NCBI GenBank assembly: GCA_016215555.1
Contig: JACRJC010000061.1
Location: 1 to 34,105 of the forward strand
From: Rhodospirillales bacterium
GTDB taxonomy: Bacteria > Pseudomonadota > Alphaproteobacteria > Rhodospirillales > WMHbin7
Direction of reading: 5' to 3'
DNA length: 34,105 nt
Shown here: piece by piece, positions 7,996 through 15,779 of the stretch
How positions within the stretch are numbered: the first letter of the stretch is position 1
Layout: every line of letters starts with the position of its first letter
The notes under the pieces: model-generated
The model's input: only the letters and a program-made list of their open reading frames with translations
The model's database searches: none
Told to the model about the DNA's origin: nothing
Position numbers and translations under genes: made by a program

Positions 7996-8148
7996 CAAAA
8001 AAATGGGCCGGGATGAACCCGGCCCAAGTTTGCTCTTGAGGGAAAAGGATACCGGCCAGCGACACGGAAGACCATCCAAGCGGTGGTTTCGTCACCCGCG
8101 GGGGCGGGCTACCGTTGGAACATCCACCGGTACGACAACCTGTATCCA
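7996..8148 (-). ncRNA. Predicted small RNA with CRP-type promoter and terminator
   Basis: No convincing protein frame covers 7846-8264. On the minus strand, reading from about 8148, four signals line up: a perfect TGTGA-N6-TCACA site centred 41.5 bases upstream; a CATGAT -10-like hexamer at 8160-8155; a body whose first bases GGATAC can pair with GTATCC about 100 bases later, enclosing GGTGG/CCACC and CCCGC/GCGGG stems; and a terminator at 8026-7997. The transcript would be about 150 nt. The 5' end is inferred from the class II spacing. I could not assign a known family; a 6S-like rod shape is possible but unproven. Confidence 0.35.
7997..8026 (-). terminator. Rho-independent terminator (leftward)
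   Basis: TGGGCCGGG and CCCGGCCCA form a perfect 9-bp stem (8004-8012 / 8018-8026) around a five-base loop. It is followed in the leftward direction by a run of seven T. It ends a leftward transcript upstream of divK, either the predicted small RNA or read-through from the gene at 8265-8867. Confidence 0.8.
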
Positions 8149-8181
8149 GTAGCGATCATGCGCTGCTTCATCCTAGTCCGC

Positions 8182-8197
8182 TGTGACGAACGTCACA
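8182..8197. promoter_or_regulatory. Perfect CRP/FNR-family binding site
   Basis: TGTGACGAACGTCACA is a perfect palindrome apart from its central two bases and matches TGTGA-N6-TCACA exactly. It lies between the stop of the HCCA-isomerase-like gene (8265) and the predicted small RNA. Its centre at 8189.5 places a class II start at about 8148 on the minus strand, where a CATGAT -10-like element exists. The related site at 3105-3120 suggests a shared regulator. Confidence 0.55.
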
Positions 8198-8264
8198 TGG
8201 ATAAAATTTTATGGATTTTCTTGAAAATCAAGCGGTTGCGACATGATTCGACAAATGGCCGCCG

Positions 8265-8867
8265 TCAGGCGCCAGCCAGTTTCCGCTCCAGAAAGTCCAA
8301 ACGGTCCTGCCCCCAGAAGGGTTCGTCCTCGAAAACATACCAGGGGACACCGTAGACGCCCTTTTCCAGGGCTTCTTGCGTATTGGCTTCCCATTGGCTG
8401 AAAGCCGGCGAGCCGTCGGCAGAGTCCGCCAACAGCGCCGGACCGTCGAGCCCTTGTTCGGAAGCGATGGCGGCGACGGTGGCGGGATCGGAAAGGTCGC
8501 GCTCGTCCTTCCACACGGCCTGCATATAGGCCAGGGCCAATATCCCCATATCGTGCCCCTTCATGCCCGCCAGAATGGTCAGGCAGGAGGCCATTTTGTC
8601 GGGGACGGGGAAGAATTTCGGCTGGATGTTGAGCCCGAAGTTCAAATGCTCGTTCCAGCGCCGAAGTTCGACCAGACGATAGGCGAGCCGCGACGGATGG
8701 CGGTCTTTCAGCATGGAACCGCCGGTGGCCGGGAATATCTTGGCGACATTGACCGGTTTGAAACGGATATCAGCGCCGTGGCGCCTGGCCATGCCGATCA
8801 GGCGCTCATGGCCGATCAGGCTCCAGGGCGAGACCAGGGCGAAATAATAGTCGATGGTTTTCGTCAT
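8265..8867 (-). CDS. 2-hydroxychromene-2-carboxylate isomerase / DsbA-family protein
   Basis: Thioredoxin-fold protein of the kappa-GST/HCCA isomerase family, which uses glutathione to isomerise aromatic catabolic intermediates. The 200-residue product starts IDYYFALVSPWSLIGHERL, where the serine after the first strand replaces the DsbA CxxC cysteine, as is usual here. The C-terminal GVYGVPWYVFEDEPFWGQDRLDFLE is the family's cis-proline/tail signature. The frame is open to 8999, into a mobile element, but an AAAGGAG seven bases before ATG 8867 decides the start. Its substrate is unknown; the neighbouring acyl-CoA synthetase and EamA genes on the same strand hint at a shared catabolic role, now separated by an insertion. 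Confidence 0.85.
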   Translation of the reverse strand: MTKTIDYYFALVSPWSLIGHERLIGMARRHGADIRFKPVNVAKIFPATGGSMLKDRHPSRLAYRLVELRRWNEHLNFGLNIQPKFFPVPDKMASCLTILAGMKGHDMGILALAYMQAVWKDERDLSDPATVAAIASEQGLDGPALLADSADGSPAFSQWEANTQEALEKGVYGVPWYVFEDEPFWGQDRLDFLERKLAGA

Positions 8868-8952
8868 GCCGAATCTCCTTTGGAGAAAATATAGGCGCGG
8901 CAGGGCTGGGATGCATCCCCAACCATTATTATAGGATGCCCGAAGAAAAACT

Positions 8953-9166
8953 GGCTCTTCGACGCGACAAATGGAATCCGCACGCATTCTTTTGCCCACC
9001 CTTCGAGACGCGCTGCGCGCTCCTCAGGGTGAGGACTATGTAAATACAAAGGGTTACCTCATCCTGAGGAGGGCCGAAGGCCCGTCTCGAAGGATGGGGT
9101 GGGCTTCCCTGCAAGTCGTTTGAGGAAAAACCCAGCCATCAATTCCACTTCCAACGTCGAAGAGCC
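8953..9166. mobile_element. MITE-like element, copy 3 (214 bp) with perfect 8-bp target duplication
   Basis: Left end GGCTCTTCGACGCGAC, right end the complement of GGCTCTTCGACGTTGG. Perfect 8-bp direct repeats GAAAAACT flank it at 8945-8952 and 9167-9174. The interior again holds two REP-type palindromes in opposite orientation, with different connecting sequence from copies 1 and 2. There is no coding capacity. The right target copy overlaps the stop codon of the acyl-CoA synthetase gene by one base. It fills most of the 306-base gap between that gene and the HCCA-isomerase-like gene. Confidence 0.88.
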
Positions 9167-9173
9167 GAAAAAC

Positions 9174-10832
9174 TTATCCCTTGTCTTGGCGCTTGGCTTG
9201 CTCGATCTCGCGCAGATCCTTGCGCTTGATCTTGCCGGTGGCGGTCATCGGCAATTCGCTCACGAATTCGATCTCGCGCGGGTAGGCATATTGGGCCATG
9301 CGGGTTTTGACATGGTTGCGGATGGAATGCATGAGATCGGTTTCGGCCTGTTCGCCCTTGGGCGCTTGTCCGGGTTTCAGCACCACGAAGGCCTTGATGC
9401 TTTCGGTGCGCACGGGGTCGGGCACGCCGATGACGGCGGCCATGGCCACGGCTTCGTGGCGCAGCAGGCAATCCTCGATCTCGCCGGGGCCGATGCGGTA
9501 GGCGCCCGAGGTGATGACGTCGTCGGCCCGGCCCTCGAACCAGAAATAACCGTCGATGTCGCGCCGTCCGGTGTCGCCGGTCAGCAGCCAGTCATTGGCG
9601 AATTTCGCCGTTGTGGCGTCGGGATTGTGCCAATATTCAAGGAACATCACCGGATCGCCCTTCAAGACGGCGATGTTGCCCGATTGGCCGATGGGGACGG
9701 GAATGCCCTCGTCATCAACGATCTCGACCGTATGGCCGGGAATGGCGCGGCCCATCGAGCCCTTGCGCACCTCCATGACCGAGGCGCAATTGCCGACCAC
9801 CAGATTGCATTCGGTCTGGCCGTAGAATTCGTTGATGGTGACGCCGAAAGTGGCGCGTCCCCAGTCTTGCAATTCCTCGCCCAGCGTCTCGCCGCCGGAA
9901 CCGATGCTGCGCAAACGCGGCTTGGCCGTGAAATTTCCCGCCTGGCGCATCAGCTTCAGCGCCGTCGGCGGCAAGAAGACGTTGCGCACGCCGTGCTTGG
10001 CCATCAGATGCATGGCGAATTCGGGATCGAATTTGCGGGCCCGATGCGCCAGCACCGGCACGCCGTGGTGCCATGCCGGCAGCAAGACGTCGAGCAATCC
10101 GCCGATCCAGGCCCAGTCGGCTGGCGTCCAGAACAGATCGCCGTATTTCGGGAAGAAATCTTGGGGGAATTCCACGCCCGGCAGATGGCCCAGCAGGGTG
10201 CGATGCGCATGCAGCGCGCCCTTGGGGCTGCCGGTGGTGCCCGAGGTGTAGATGATCAGCGCCGGATCGTCGGCCTTGGTGGCCATCGGCGTGAACTGGT
10301 CGGAAGCGCTCATCATGGCGGCCCAGAAATCGACGGCGCCGGCCTTGTTCTGCGAGCCCAACACCAGCAGCGTTTCCAGGCGCGGCAGTTCGGATTTCAG
10401 GTTCATCACCTTGTCGAGATTGGCGACGTCGGTCACCACCAGCCGGGCGGCGGAATCGGACAGGCGATAGAGCAGCGCATCCTCTCCGAACAGCGTGAAC
10501 AGCGGCACGGCGATGGCGCCCAGCTTGTAGGTTGCGATATGGGCCAGCGCGGTTTCCAGGGATTGCGGCAGCAGAATGGCGACGCGGTCGCCCTGTTGCA
10601 CGCCCAGTCCCTGCATGGCGTTGGCCAGGCAGTTGGACAGGCGCTTGAGGTCGGCGAAGCTGTAGCGTCCGACCTCGCCATTCTCGAGTTCGGTGATCAA
10701 GGCGGTGCGGTTGGCGTCGGCGCCGGGCAGGGTGTGCTTGTCGATGGCATCGACGCCGATGTTGTAATTTCCGGGGATATGCCAGCTAAAGCTGCGCAGC
10801 GCCTCTTCGTAGGAATGCCTCGGTTTCAGCAT
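9174..10832 (-). CDS. Acyl-CoA synthetase (AMP-binding ANL enzyme)
   Basis: Activates a carboxylic acid to its acyl-CoA through an acyl-adenylate. The 552-residue product has the P-loop YTSGTTGSPKG (195-205), the adenylate site NEFYGQTECN, the hinge WLLTGDTGRRDIDGYFWFEGRADD and the C-terminal catalytic lysine in MTATGKIKR. The segment TPADWAWIGGLLDVLLPAWHHG is typical of medium-chain/acetyl-CoA-synthetase-like members, so the likely substrate is a short or medium-chain acid, not proven. The frame is open to 10889, but ATG 10832 overlaps the upstream EamA stop by one base (TGATG), indicating translational coupling. A mobile element is inserted at its stop codon. Confidence 0.9.
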   Translation of the reverse strand: MLKPRHSYEEALRSFSWHIPGNYNIGVDAIDKHTLPGADANRTALITELENGEVGRYSFADLKRLSNCLANAMQGLGVQQGDRVAILLPQSLETALAHIATYKLGAIAVPLFTLFGEDALLYRLSDSAARLVVTDVANLDKVMNLKSELPRLETLLVLGSQNKAGAVDFWAAMMSASDQFTPMATKADDPALIIYTSGTTGSPKGALHAHRTLLGHLPGVEFPQDFFPKYGDLFWTPADWAWIGGLLDVLLPAWHHGVPVLAHRARKFDPEFAMHLMAKHGVRNVFLPPTALKLMRQAGNFTAKPRLRSIGSGGETLGEELQDWGRATFGVTINEFYGQTECNLVVGNCASVMEVRKGSMGRAIPGHTVEIVDDEGIPVPIGQSGNIAVLKGDPVMFLEYWHNPDATTAKFANDWLLTGDTGRRDIDGYFWFEGRADDVITSGAYRIGPGEIEDCLLRHEAVAMAAVIGVPDPVRTESIKAFVVLKPGQAPKGEQAETDLMHSIRNHVKTRMAQYAYPREIEFVSELPMTATGKIKRKDLREIEQAKRQDKG

Positions 10833-11734
10833 CAGGCTTTGCCTCCTTGCGGGCGGTTGACCAGCCAGATGCCCGAAGCGACCAGACACAGGGCCAATAT
10901 CAGCAAGGGCGTGATGGGCTCATCCAGGACAAGACCCCCGGCGGCCAGGCCAAACAGCGGCGTCAGAAAGGTAAACGAGGCTAGGCGCGGCGCCGGATAG
11001 TGGGCGACCAGCCAGAACCAGGCCAGATAGCTGGCGAAGGCCACGATGACGGTCTGGAACAACAGACAGCCGACAATCAGCGGCGTCAGATGGGTGATGC
11101 CGGCTTCGCCCATCAGCAACGAGGCCGGGGGCAGGATCAGCGCCGACACCGCCAACTGATAGAACAGCGTCTTGGCGGGGGCGATGCGGGCCAGCACGCT
11201 GGCCTTGACCAGGATGGTGGTGGCGCCCCAGAGAAGGGCGCCGATCAGCGCGAACAGATCGCCCAGCAGCATAGGCGCGGAGGGCAGGAACAGCCCGTCG
11301 GCGAAGGCGGTGACGATGCCCGCAAAGGCGCAGCCCAGCCCCGCCAACTGCATCGGCTTCAGCTTTTCGTGGGGCAGGAAAATCTGCGCCCCCAGCGCCA
11401 CCACGAAAGGGGCGGTATAGATGAAGATGATGCTGCGCGACGCCGTGGTGTAGGACAGGCCCCAATAGATGAACAGGAATTCGACGCCGAACAACAGGCC
11501 CGCGATCAGGCCGGGCTTCAGGCTGGCGTCGGGCTCGAACAATTTCTGGCCTCTGACCGTCATCCATATCCACAGCAAAAGCGTGGCCCCGCCCGAGCGG
11601 ATGCCGGCCTGCAGAATGGGCGTAACGCCTTCATTGGCCAGTTTGATGCTGACCTGCTGCAAGCCCCACAACAGGCAGAGCAGACCCAGGATGGCCATGG
11701 CGGCGGCGTCGAGATGATGGCGGCGCGCGGTCAT
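10832..11734 (-). CDS. EamA/DMT-family transporter
   Basis: Drug/metabolite transporter superfamily permease, 300 residues with about ten predicted membrane helices arranged as two EamA repeats. The first starts at AILGLLCLLWGLQQVSIK and the second at LFALIGALLWGATTILVK. It is likely an exporter of small metabolites or amino acids; the substrate cannot be inferred. It is translationally coupled to the acyl-CoA synthetase downstream (TGATG overlap), so the pair forms one operon. A palindromic repeat begins 15 bases upstream of the start codon; the GAGAGGG within it is the only Shine-Dalgarno-like sequence and is rather far away. Confidence 0.88.
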   Translation of the reverse strand: MTARRHHLDAAAMAILGLLCLLWGLQQVSIKLANEGVTPILQAGIRSGGATLLLWIWMTVRGQKLFEPDASLKPGLIAGLLFGVEFLFIYWGLSYTTASRSIIFIYTAPFVVALGAQIFLPHEKLKPMQLAGLGCAFAGIVTAFADGLFLPSAPMLLGDLFALIGALLWGATTILVKASVLARIAPAKTLFYQLAVSALILPPASLLMGEAGITHLTPLIVGCLLFQTVIVAFASYLAWFWLVAHYPAPRLASFTFLTPLFGLAAGGLVLDEPITPLLILALCLVASGIWLVNRPQGGKA

Positions 11735-11748
11735 GGGACGGCATTTTC

Positions 11749-11799
11749 ACCCTCTCCCCTGGCGGGAGAGGGTGGACGCGAAGCGTCCGGGTGAGGGGT
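11749..11799. repeat. Palindromic repeat, GGGAGAGGG type, unit 1
   Basis: ACCCTCTCCC and GGGAGAGGGT form a 10-bp stem with a five-base loop (11749-11773), followed by a second hairpin GGACGC-gaa-GCGTCC and GGGTGAGGGG. A diverged copy in opposite orientation lies at 12347-12399, so the two bracket the repeat block upstream of the EamA gene. I recognise this as a common bacterial intergenic repeat type; its copy number here is not visible. Confidence 0.7.
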
Positions 11800-11853
11800 G
11801 GGGTTCATGTGACTGAGAAGCAAGTGATTGCGCATGAGGCGCCAAATATTATT

Positions 11854-12049
11854 GGCTCTTCGACGTTTGCTGTGGAATTGGGTTTGATTGCCGACATAGT
11901 TCTTACCTCATGCCTTCCGGAGAGCCGAAGGCCCGTCTCGAAGGATGGGCACCGACAAAATGCCCCACCCTTCGAGACGCCTGCGTGCCGCAGGCTCCTC
12001 AGGGTGAGGAATCTTGTTTACCCATTTCCAGTTGCAGCGTCGAGGAGTC
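11854..12049. mobile_element. MITE-like element, copy 2 (196 bp) with perfect 8-bp target duplication
   Basis: Same length as copy 1 and nearly identical to it in inverted orientation. Ends are GGCTCTTCGACGTTTG and the complement of GACTCCTCGACGCTGC. Perfect 8-bp direct repeats ATATTATT flank it (11846-11853 and 12050-12057). Two internal REP units lie in opposite orientation. It is non-coding: the short open frames across it are the same as those across copy 1 and come from the shared repeat. Confidence 0.9.
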
Positions 12050-12059
12050 ATATTATTTT

Positions 12060-12300
12060 GTCTCTTCGGTACTGGAAGTGGCATTCCTAGACATTTAAAC
12101 CACCAAGGCACCAAGTCACCAAGGAGGCGAAGTGAGCTTGGCGCATTCTTGGTGTCTTCGTGTCTTGGTGGTGAACGCGGCCATGAAAATGCCGCCGGCC
12201 ATTCCGGGGGATAATGGAAAGTGGCGTTATCCTCAAGTTGATGGATATTGCTCCAGGTAACCACGAGAGACGGCAATTCCACTCGAAACGTCAAGGAGCC
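12060..12300. mobile_element. MITE-like element, copy 5: same ends, different core (241 bp)
   Basis: The right end is the complement of GGCTCCTTGACGTTTCGAG and clearly matches the copy 2 end. The left end GTCTCTTCGGTACTGGAAG matches the copy 3 right end at most positions. Instead of REP units, the core holds a long inverted repeat built from CACCAAG motifs (AAACCACCAAGGCACCAAG near 12095 and its partner TCTTGGTGGT near 12167). No target duplication is visible, so it may be an older or rearranged copy. It starts 10 bases after copy 2 ends. Confidence 0.6.
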
Positions 12301-12346
12301 AAGGCTTTTCAATTTGCGGACACTTAGTTTCGATACGCCTGACATA

Positions 12347-12399
12347 CCCCTCACCCGGCTTACTTCGTTCGCCACCCTTTCCGGCCAGGGGAGAGGGTG
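12347..12399. repeat. Palindromic repeat, GGGAGAGGG type, unit 2
   Basis: Inverted and diverged copy of the repeat at 11749-11799 (CCCCTCACCC at one end, GGGGAGAGGGTG at the other). It begins 20 bases beyond the stop codon of the TM1410-like gene on the minus strand. Together with the other repeats it fills the gene-free block 11735-12418, in which I see no coding sequence. Confidence 0.65.
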
Positions 12400-12418
12400 A
12401 ATTCATGGTTCCGGCCCT

Positions 12419-13507
12419 TCAATCCAGCGGATAGATGGTTTCGAAATGGCGCCAGCCGCTGGACTCGTCGAACATCACGCCGTCGAAGCCGAGATCCATG
12501 ATCCATTTCAAATAACGGCCCAGGATGTCTTTCCATTCGGTATGGCGGTAATCGACGGTGAAACGGTCGGGATTCGCCGGATCGGTCGCCACCAGCCAGG
12601 CCGGATCGCCCTCGCGCCAGGTCGGATTCCAATAGGGCGCGCCGGCCAGGGCATAGGTCAGCGGCATGCGGGCCAGCACCTTGCGGGGACTGCCGATCTT
12701 CTTGAACTTCAGTTGATAGATTTCCTGTTTGGTCAGCGGCTCCTGGTTCGTCCCCTGGCCGACATCCAAGATCAGCGCGTCCTGATTGGTATCGACCAGG
12801 GCCAGCACGGCCTTGGTCTTGGGGCCGAAACGGCGCGTATCCAGCACCGCCAGGAAATTGCGCGCCTCGTCCAGGCTGGCGATGGGGCGCGGATTTTCGT
12901 CATGCGGACGGCCCCTTGGAATGTCGGTCGGCTCGGTCATGTCGGTGGCGATGTAGGGCAGGGCTTTCATCTTGCGCGCTCCGGCCAGGGCCTCGGCCTG
13001 CGATTGCTGGGTGCAGAAATCGATGGTCAGAACGCGCTTGCCCAGCTTTTGGAACTCGGCCAGGGTCTTTAAGCGAATCGCTTTTTCCTTGGGGGGCTGG
13101 TCGGCGCAGAACAGTCCGTCTTCGACCACCCCGTCGATGGCCCTGGCCAGCGGACGCAGCAGGCCATGCATGGGAACGCGCTTCTCGTCGTCGATCTTGG
13201 GGTCCATCACCTCTTCCAGGATGAATTCCCAGCGGTCCTTTTCCAGAATCGCCGCCCCGTCGCGCAGCAACACCTGGAACCCCTTGTTGCGCTTATGGGC
13301 GTAAAGCGTCAGCTCCATCAAGATGGTGCGCAATTCGGCCCGGAAATCGGGGGGCTTGTCGGGATTGACCTGAACCGGGGCGGCGGGTGCTGCCGGGGCA
13401 TCCGTCAAGGCCTTGCCCTGGGCGCGCACCTGGCCCTGGGCCGGGGCCTGGGCCTGGGCGGGGAGGGCAAGGGCAAGGAACAGGGTAAGAAAAGCGAAGA
13501 AGCGCAT
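12419..13507 (-). CDS. Secreted TM1410/GH114-like glycoside hydrolase family protein
   Basis: 362 residues with a clear signal peptide (MRFFAFLTLFLALALPAQAQA), then an Ala/Pro/Gln-rich linker. The TIM-barrel-like domain has hallmarks of the TM1410 / alpha-1,4-polygalactosaminidase family: VLALVDTNQDALILDVGQG, PYWNPTWREGDPAWLV and WIMDLGFDGVMFDESSGW. Compared with usual members, the N-terminal part is extended (RAELRTILMELTLYAHKRNKG onward). Likely periplasmic or extracellular, acting on an exopolysaccharide; the substrate is unproven. The start is fixed by the signal peptide; the Shine-Dalgarno is weak. It diverges from the DUF1015 gene. Confidence 0.75.
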   Translation of the reverse strand: MRFFAFLTLFLALALPAQAQAPAQGQVRAQGKALTDAPAAPAAPVQVNPDKPPDFRAELRTILMELTLYAHKRNKGFQVLLRDGAAILEKDRWEFILEEVMDPKIDDEKRVPMHGLLRPLARAIDGVVEDGLFCADQPPKEKAIRLKTLAEFQKLGKRVLTIDFCTQQSQAEALAGARKMKALPYIATDMTEPTDIPRGRPHDENPRPIASLDEARNFLAVLDTRRFGPKTKAVLALVDTNQDALILDVGQGTNQEPLTKQEIYQLKFKKIGSPRKVLARMPLTYALAGAPYWNPTWREGDPAWLVATDPANPDRFTVDYRHTEWKDILGRYLKWIMDLGFDGVMFDESSGWRHFETIYPLD

Positions 13508-13602
13508 TGAGTTAGTCTAAACGATGGCAAGGGTCTTGCAACCCCTTGCATAGGGCCTTGCGACAAGATAGACAGCGCTGTCCAAACTTGGAGGCTTCTT
13601 CC

Positions 13603-14838
13603 GTGGCTCTTCCCCTTTTCCGCCCCTTTCCCGGCCTGCGTCCCGCCCCTGAACTGGCCTCCCAGGTCGCCGCCCCGCCCTATGACGTGCTGAACACCGA
13701 GGAGGCCCGCGAACTGGCCAAGGGCAAGCCGCACAGCTTCCTGCATATTTCGAAGCCCGAGATCGATTTGGCCCCGGGCACCGACGCCTATGCGCCCGAG
13801 GTTTACGCCAAGGGGGCCGAGAATCTGAAGAAGATGATCGCCGAGGGCGTCATCCGGCGCGATGCCAAGCCCTGCTATTACGCCTATCGCCTGAAGATGG
13901 GCGACCATGTGCAGACCGGCATCGTGGCGGCGGCCTCGGTGGCGGCCTATGACGTCAACCGCATCCGCAAGCATGAATTCACCCGCCCCGACAAGGAAGA
14001 CGACCGCGTGCGCCAGATCGACGCCGTCAACGCCCAGACCGGCCCGGTGCTGCTGGCCCACCGCCCGATCAAGGCCGTGTCCGACATCATCGCAAGCGTG
14101 ACCGCCAAGCCCGCCGCCTATGATTTCGCGGCTCATGACGGCATCGGCCATGCGCTGTGGGTGATCGACCAGGATGCCGACATCTCGGCCATCACCCAGG
14201 CTTTCGAGGCCGAGAAGGCGGTGTATATCGCCGACGGCCATCACCGCTCGGCCGCGGCTTCGCGCGTCGCCAAGGCCCGGGCCGGCAAGGGCGGCGACGA
14301 GGCCGCGCATAATTCCTTCCTGGTGGTTTCCTACCCCATCGATGAGATGCGCATCTTCGACTATAACCGCGTGGTCAAGGATCTGAACGGCATGAGCGAG
14401 GCCGAGCTTTTGGAAAAGCTTGGCAAGACCTTCATGCTGGAAGAGACCAAGGGCCAGGTCAAGCCGAAGGCCAGGCGCCAGATCGGCCTCTATCTGAAGG
14501 GCCGCTGGTTCCTGATGACGCTGAAGCAGGAACCTCAGGGGCTCGACCCCGTGCAATCTTTGGATGTCAGCCTGCTCACCGATCTGGTGCTGGCGCCGCT
14601 GTTCGGCATCGAGGATTTGCGGAAAGACAAGCGCATCGATTTCGTGGGCGGCAAGCGCGGCCTGGGCGAGCTGGAAAAGCGCGTCGATAGCGGCGAGATG
14701 GCGGCGGCCTTCGCGCTGTTCGCCACCAGCATGGACGATTTGGTCGCGGTGGCCGACGCCAATCGCGTCATGCCGCCCAAATCGACCTGGTTCGAACCCA
14801 AGCTTGCCGACGGCATGGTCTCGAACCCGCTTGACTGA
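13603..14838 (+). CDS. DUF1015 family protein
   Basis: Conserved bacterial protein of unknown biochemical function, 411 residues. Family hallmarks are FRPFPGLRPAPELASQVAAPPYDVL at the N-terminus, KHEFTRPDKEDDRVRQIDAVNAQTGPVLL and VYIADGHHRSAAA in the middle. Relatives often lie beside serine-biosynthesis genes and are suspected to be kinase- or phosphatase-like, but that is not established. The frame is open to a TTG at 13546; I chose GTG 13603 because GGAG lies nine bases upstream and it gives the family N-terminus. It overlaps miaA by 8 bases, so the two are probably cotranscribed. Confidence 0.88.
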   Translation: MALPLFRPFPGLRPAPELASQVAAPPYDVLNTEEARELAKGKPHSFLHISKPEIDLAPGTDAYAPEVYAKGAENLKKMIAEGVIRRDAKPCYYAYRLKMGDHVQTGIVAAASVAAYDVNRIRKHEFTRPDKEDDRVRQIDAVNAQTGPVLLAHRPIKAVSDIIASVTAKPAAYDFAAHDGIGHALWVIDQDADISAITQAFEAEKAVYIADGHHRSAAASRVAKARAGKGGDEAAHNSFLVVSYPIDEMRIFDYNRVVKDLNGMSEAELLEKLGKTFMLEETKGQVKPKARRQIGLYLKGRWFLMTLKQEPQGLDPVQSLDVSLLTDLVLAPLFGIEDLRKDKRIDFVGGKRGLGELEKRVDSGEMAAAFALFATSMDDLVAVADANRVMPPKSTWFEPKLADGMVSNPLD

Positions 14839-15769
14839 GCCAGGCGACAAAAGGGTCCTGGTCATCGCCGGTCCCACGGCGTCGGGCAAGTCGGCCCTGG
14901 CGATGCTGGCCGCCGATGCGTTCGGCGGCGTCGTCGTCAATGCCGACGCGATTCAGATGTATCGCGATTTGAGCATCCTGTCGGCTCGCCCCAGCGACGC
15001 CGATCAGGCCTATGTGCCGCACCGACTGTATGGGGTTCTGACTTCAGACGAGGTTTGCAGCGCCGCCCAATGGGCCAAGCTGGCGGCGGCGGAAATTTCC
15101 GCCATTCATGGGAAAGGCTTGCTGCCGATTCTGACCGGCGGCAGCGGCCTGTATCTTAAGGCGCTGATCGAAGGCCTGGCCCCCATGCCCGATCTGCCCG
15201 AACCCATCCGCCAAGCCGCCCGTGATCTGGCGCAGGAAATCGGCGCTTTTGCCCTGCATGCGCGTTTAAGCCGAGCCGATCCGGTCATGGCGGCTCGTCT
15301 GCGTCCCACCGATACCCAGCGTGTGACCCGGGCCTGGGAGGTGATCCAGGCCACCGGGCGCTCGCTGGCCGACTGGCAGGGGGGGCGGGGCACGCCCTTT
15401 CCCGCCCGCTTCATTTCTCTTTTCGTCATGCCCGAGCGCGCGGCGCTGTATCAGGCCTGCGATGCCAGATTCCTGGCAATGCTGAAGGCGGGGGCCTGGG
15501 ACGAGGCCAGGGTTTTCCAGAACGCCCCAGCCCCATCGCCGATCCTGCGCGCCCTGGGCTTGCGCGAATTGATCCGCTGCCTCAAGGGCGAGATATCCCA
15601 AAATCAGGCTGTGGAATTGGCGCAGGCCGCGACAAGACACTATGCCAAGCGTCAGGTGACCTGGTTCAGGCACCAGATGCAACCCAGCCATGTCCTGTCC
15701 GCGCAATTTTCGGAAAGTCTGTGGCCAAAAATCTTTCCGATTCTTCGCGGGTTTCTGTTGACCGGCTAG
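14831..15769 (+). CDS. miaA: tRNA dimethylallyltransferase MiaA
   Basis: Transfers a dimethylallyl group to A37 of tRNAs that read UNN codons. The 312-residue product has the P-loop GPTASGKS (14-21), the substrate aspartate region NADAIQMYRDL, PHRLYGV, the TGGSGLYLKALIEG motif and ATRHYAKRQVTWFR near the end. The frame is open far upstream inside DUF1015; the TTG at 14831 gives a normal family N-terminus (MTEPGDKRVLVIAGPT), and no ATG or GTG start is available closer. No clear Shine-Dalgarno is visible, so translation may be coupled to DUF1015 through the 8-base overlap. Confidence 0.93.
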   Translation: MTEPGDKRVLVIAGPTASGKSALAMLAADAFGGVVVNADAIQMYRDLSILSARPSDADQAYVPHRLYGVLTSDEVCSAAQWAKLAAAEISAIHGKGLLPILTGGSGLYLKALIEGLAPMPDLPEPIRQAARDLAQEIGAFALHARLSRADPVMAARLRPTDTQRVTRAWEVIQATGRSLADWQGGRGTPFPARFISLFVMPERAALYQACDARFLAMLKAGAWDEARVFQNAPAPSPILRALGLRELIRCLKGEISQNQAVELAQAATRHYAKRQVTWFRHQMQPSHVLSAQFSESLWPKIFPILRGFLLTG

Positions 15770-15779
15770 AATCTAAAGT

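Noticed and set aside
8004..8026. T-arm of a tRNA or end of a tmRNA piece
   Set aside because: No acceptor stem, anticodon arm or CCA is found around it; the U-tract next to the stem marks a terminator.
7901..8095. 64-residue minus-strand frame and a 90-residue plus-strand frame (8083-8355) as genes in the divK upstream gap
   Set aside because: They run through a strong terminator or into the next gene, have no Shine-Dalgarno and no family features; the small-RNA reading explains the region better.
12090..12175. CRISPR-like spacing of the CACCAAG repeats
   Set aside because: The units are adjacent and form an inverted repeat, with no regular spacers and no cas genes.
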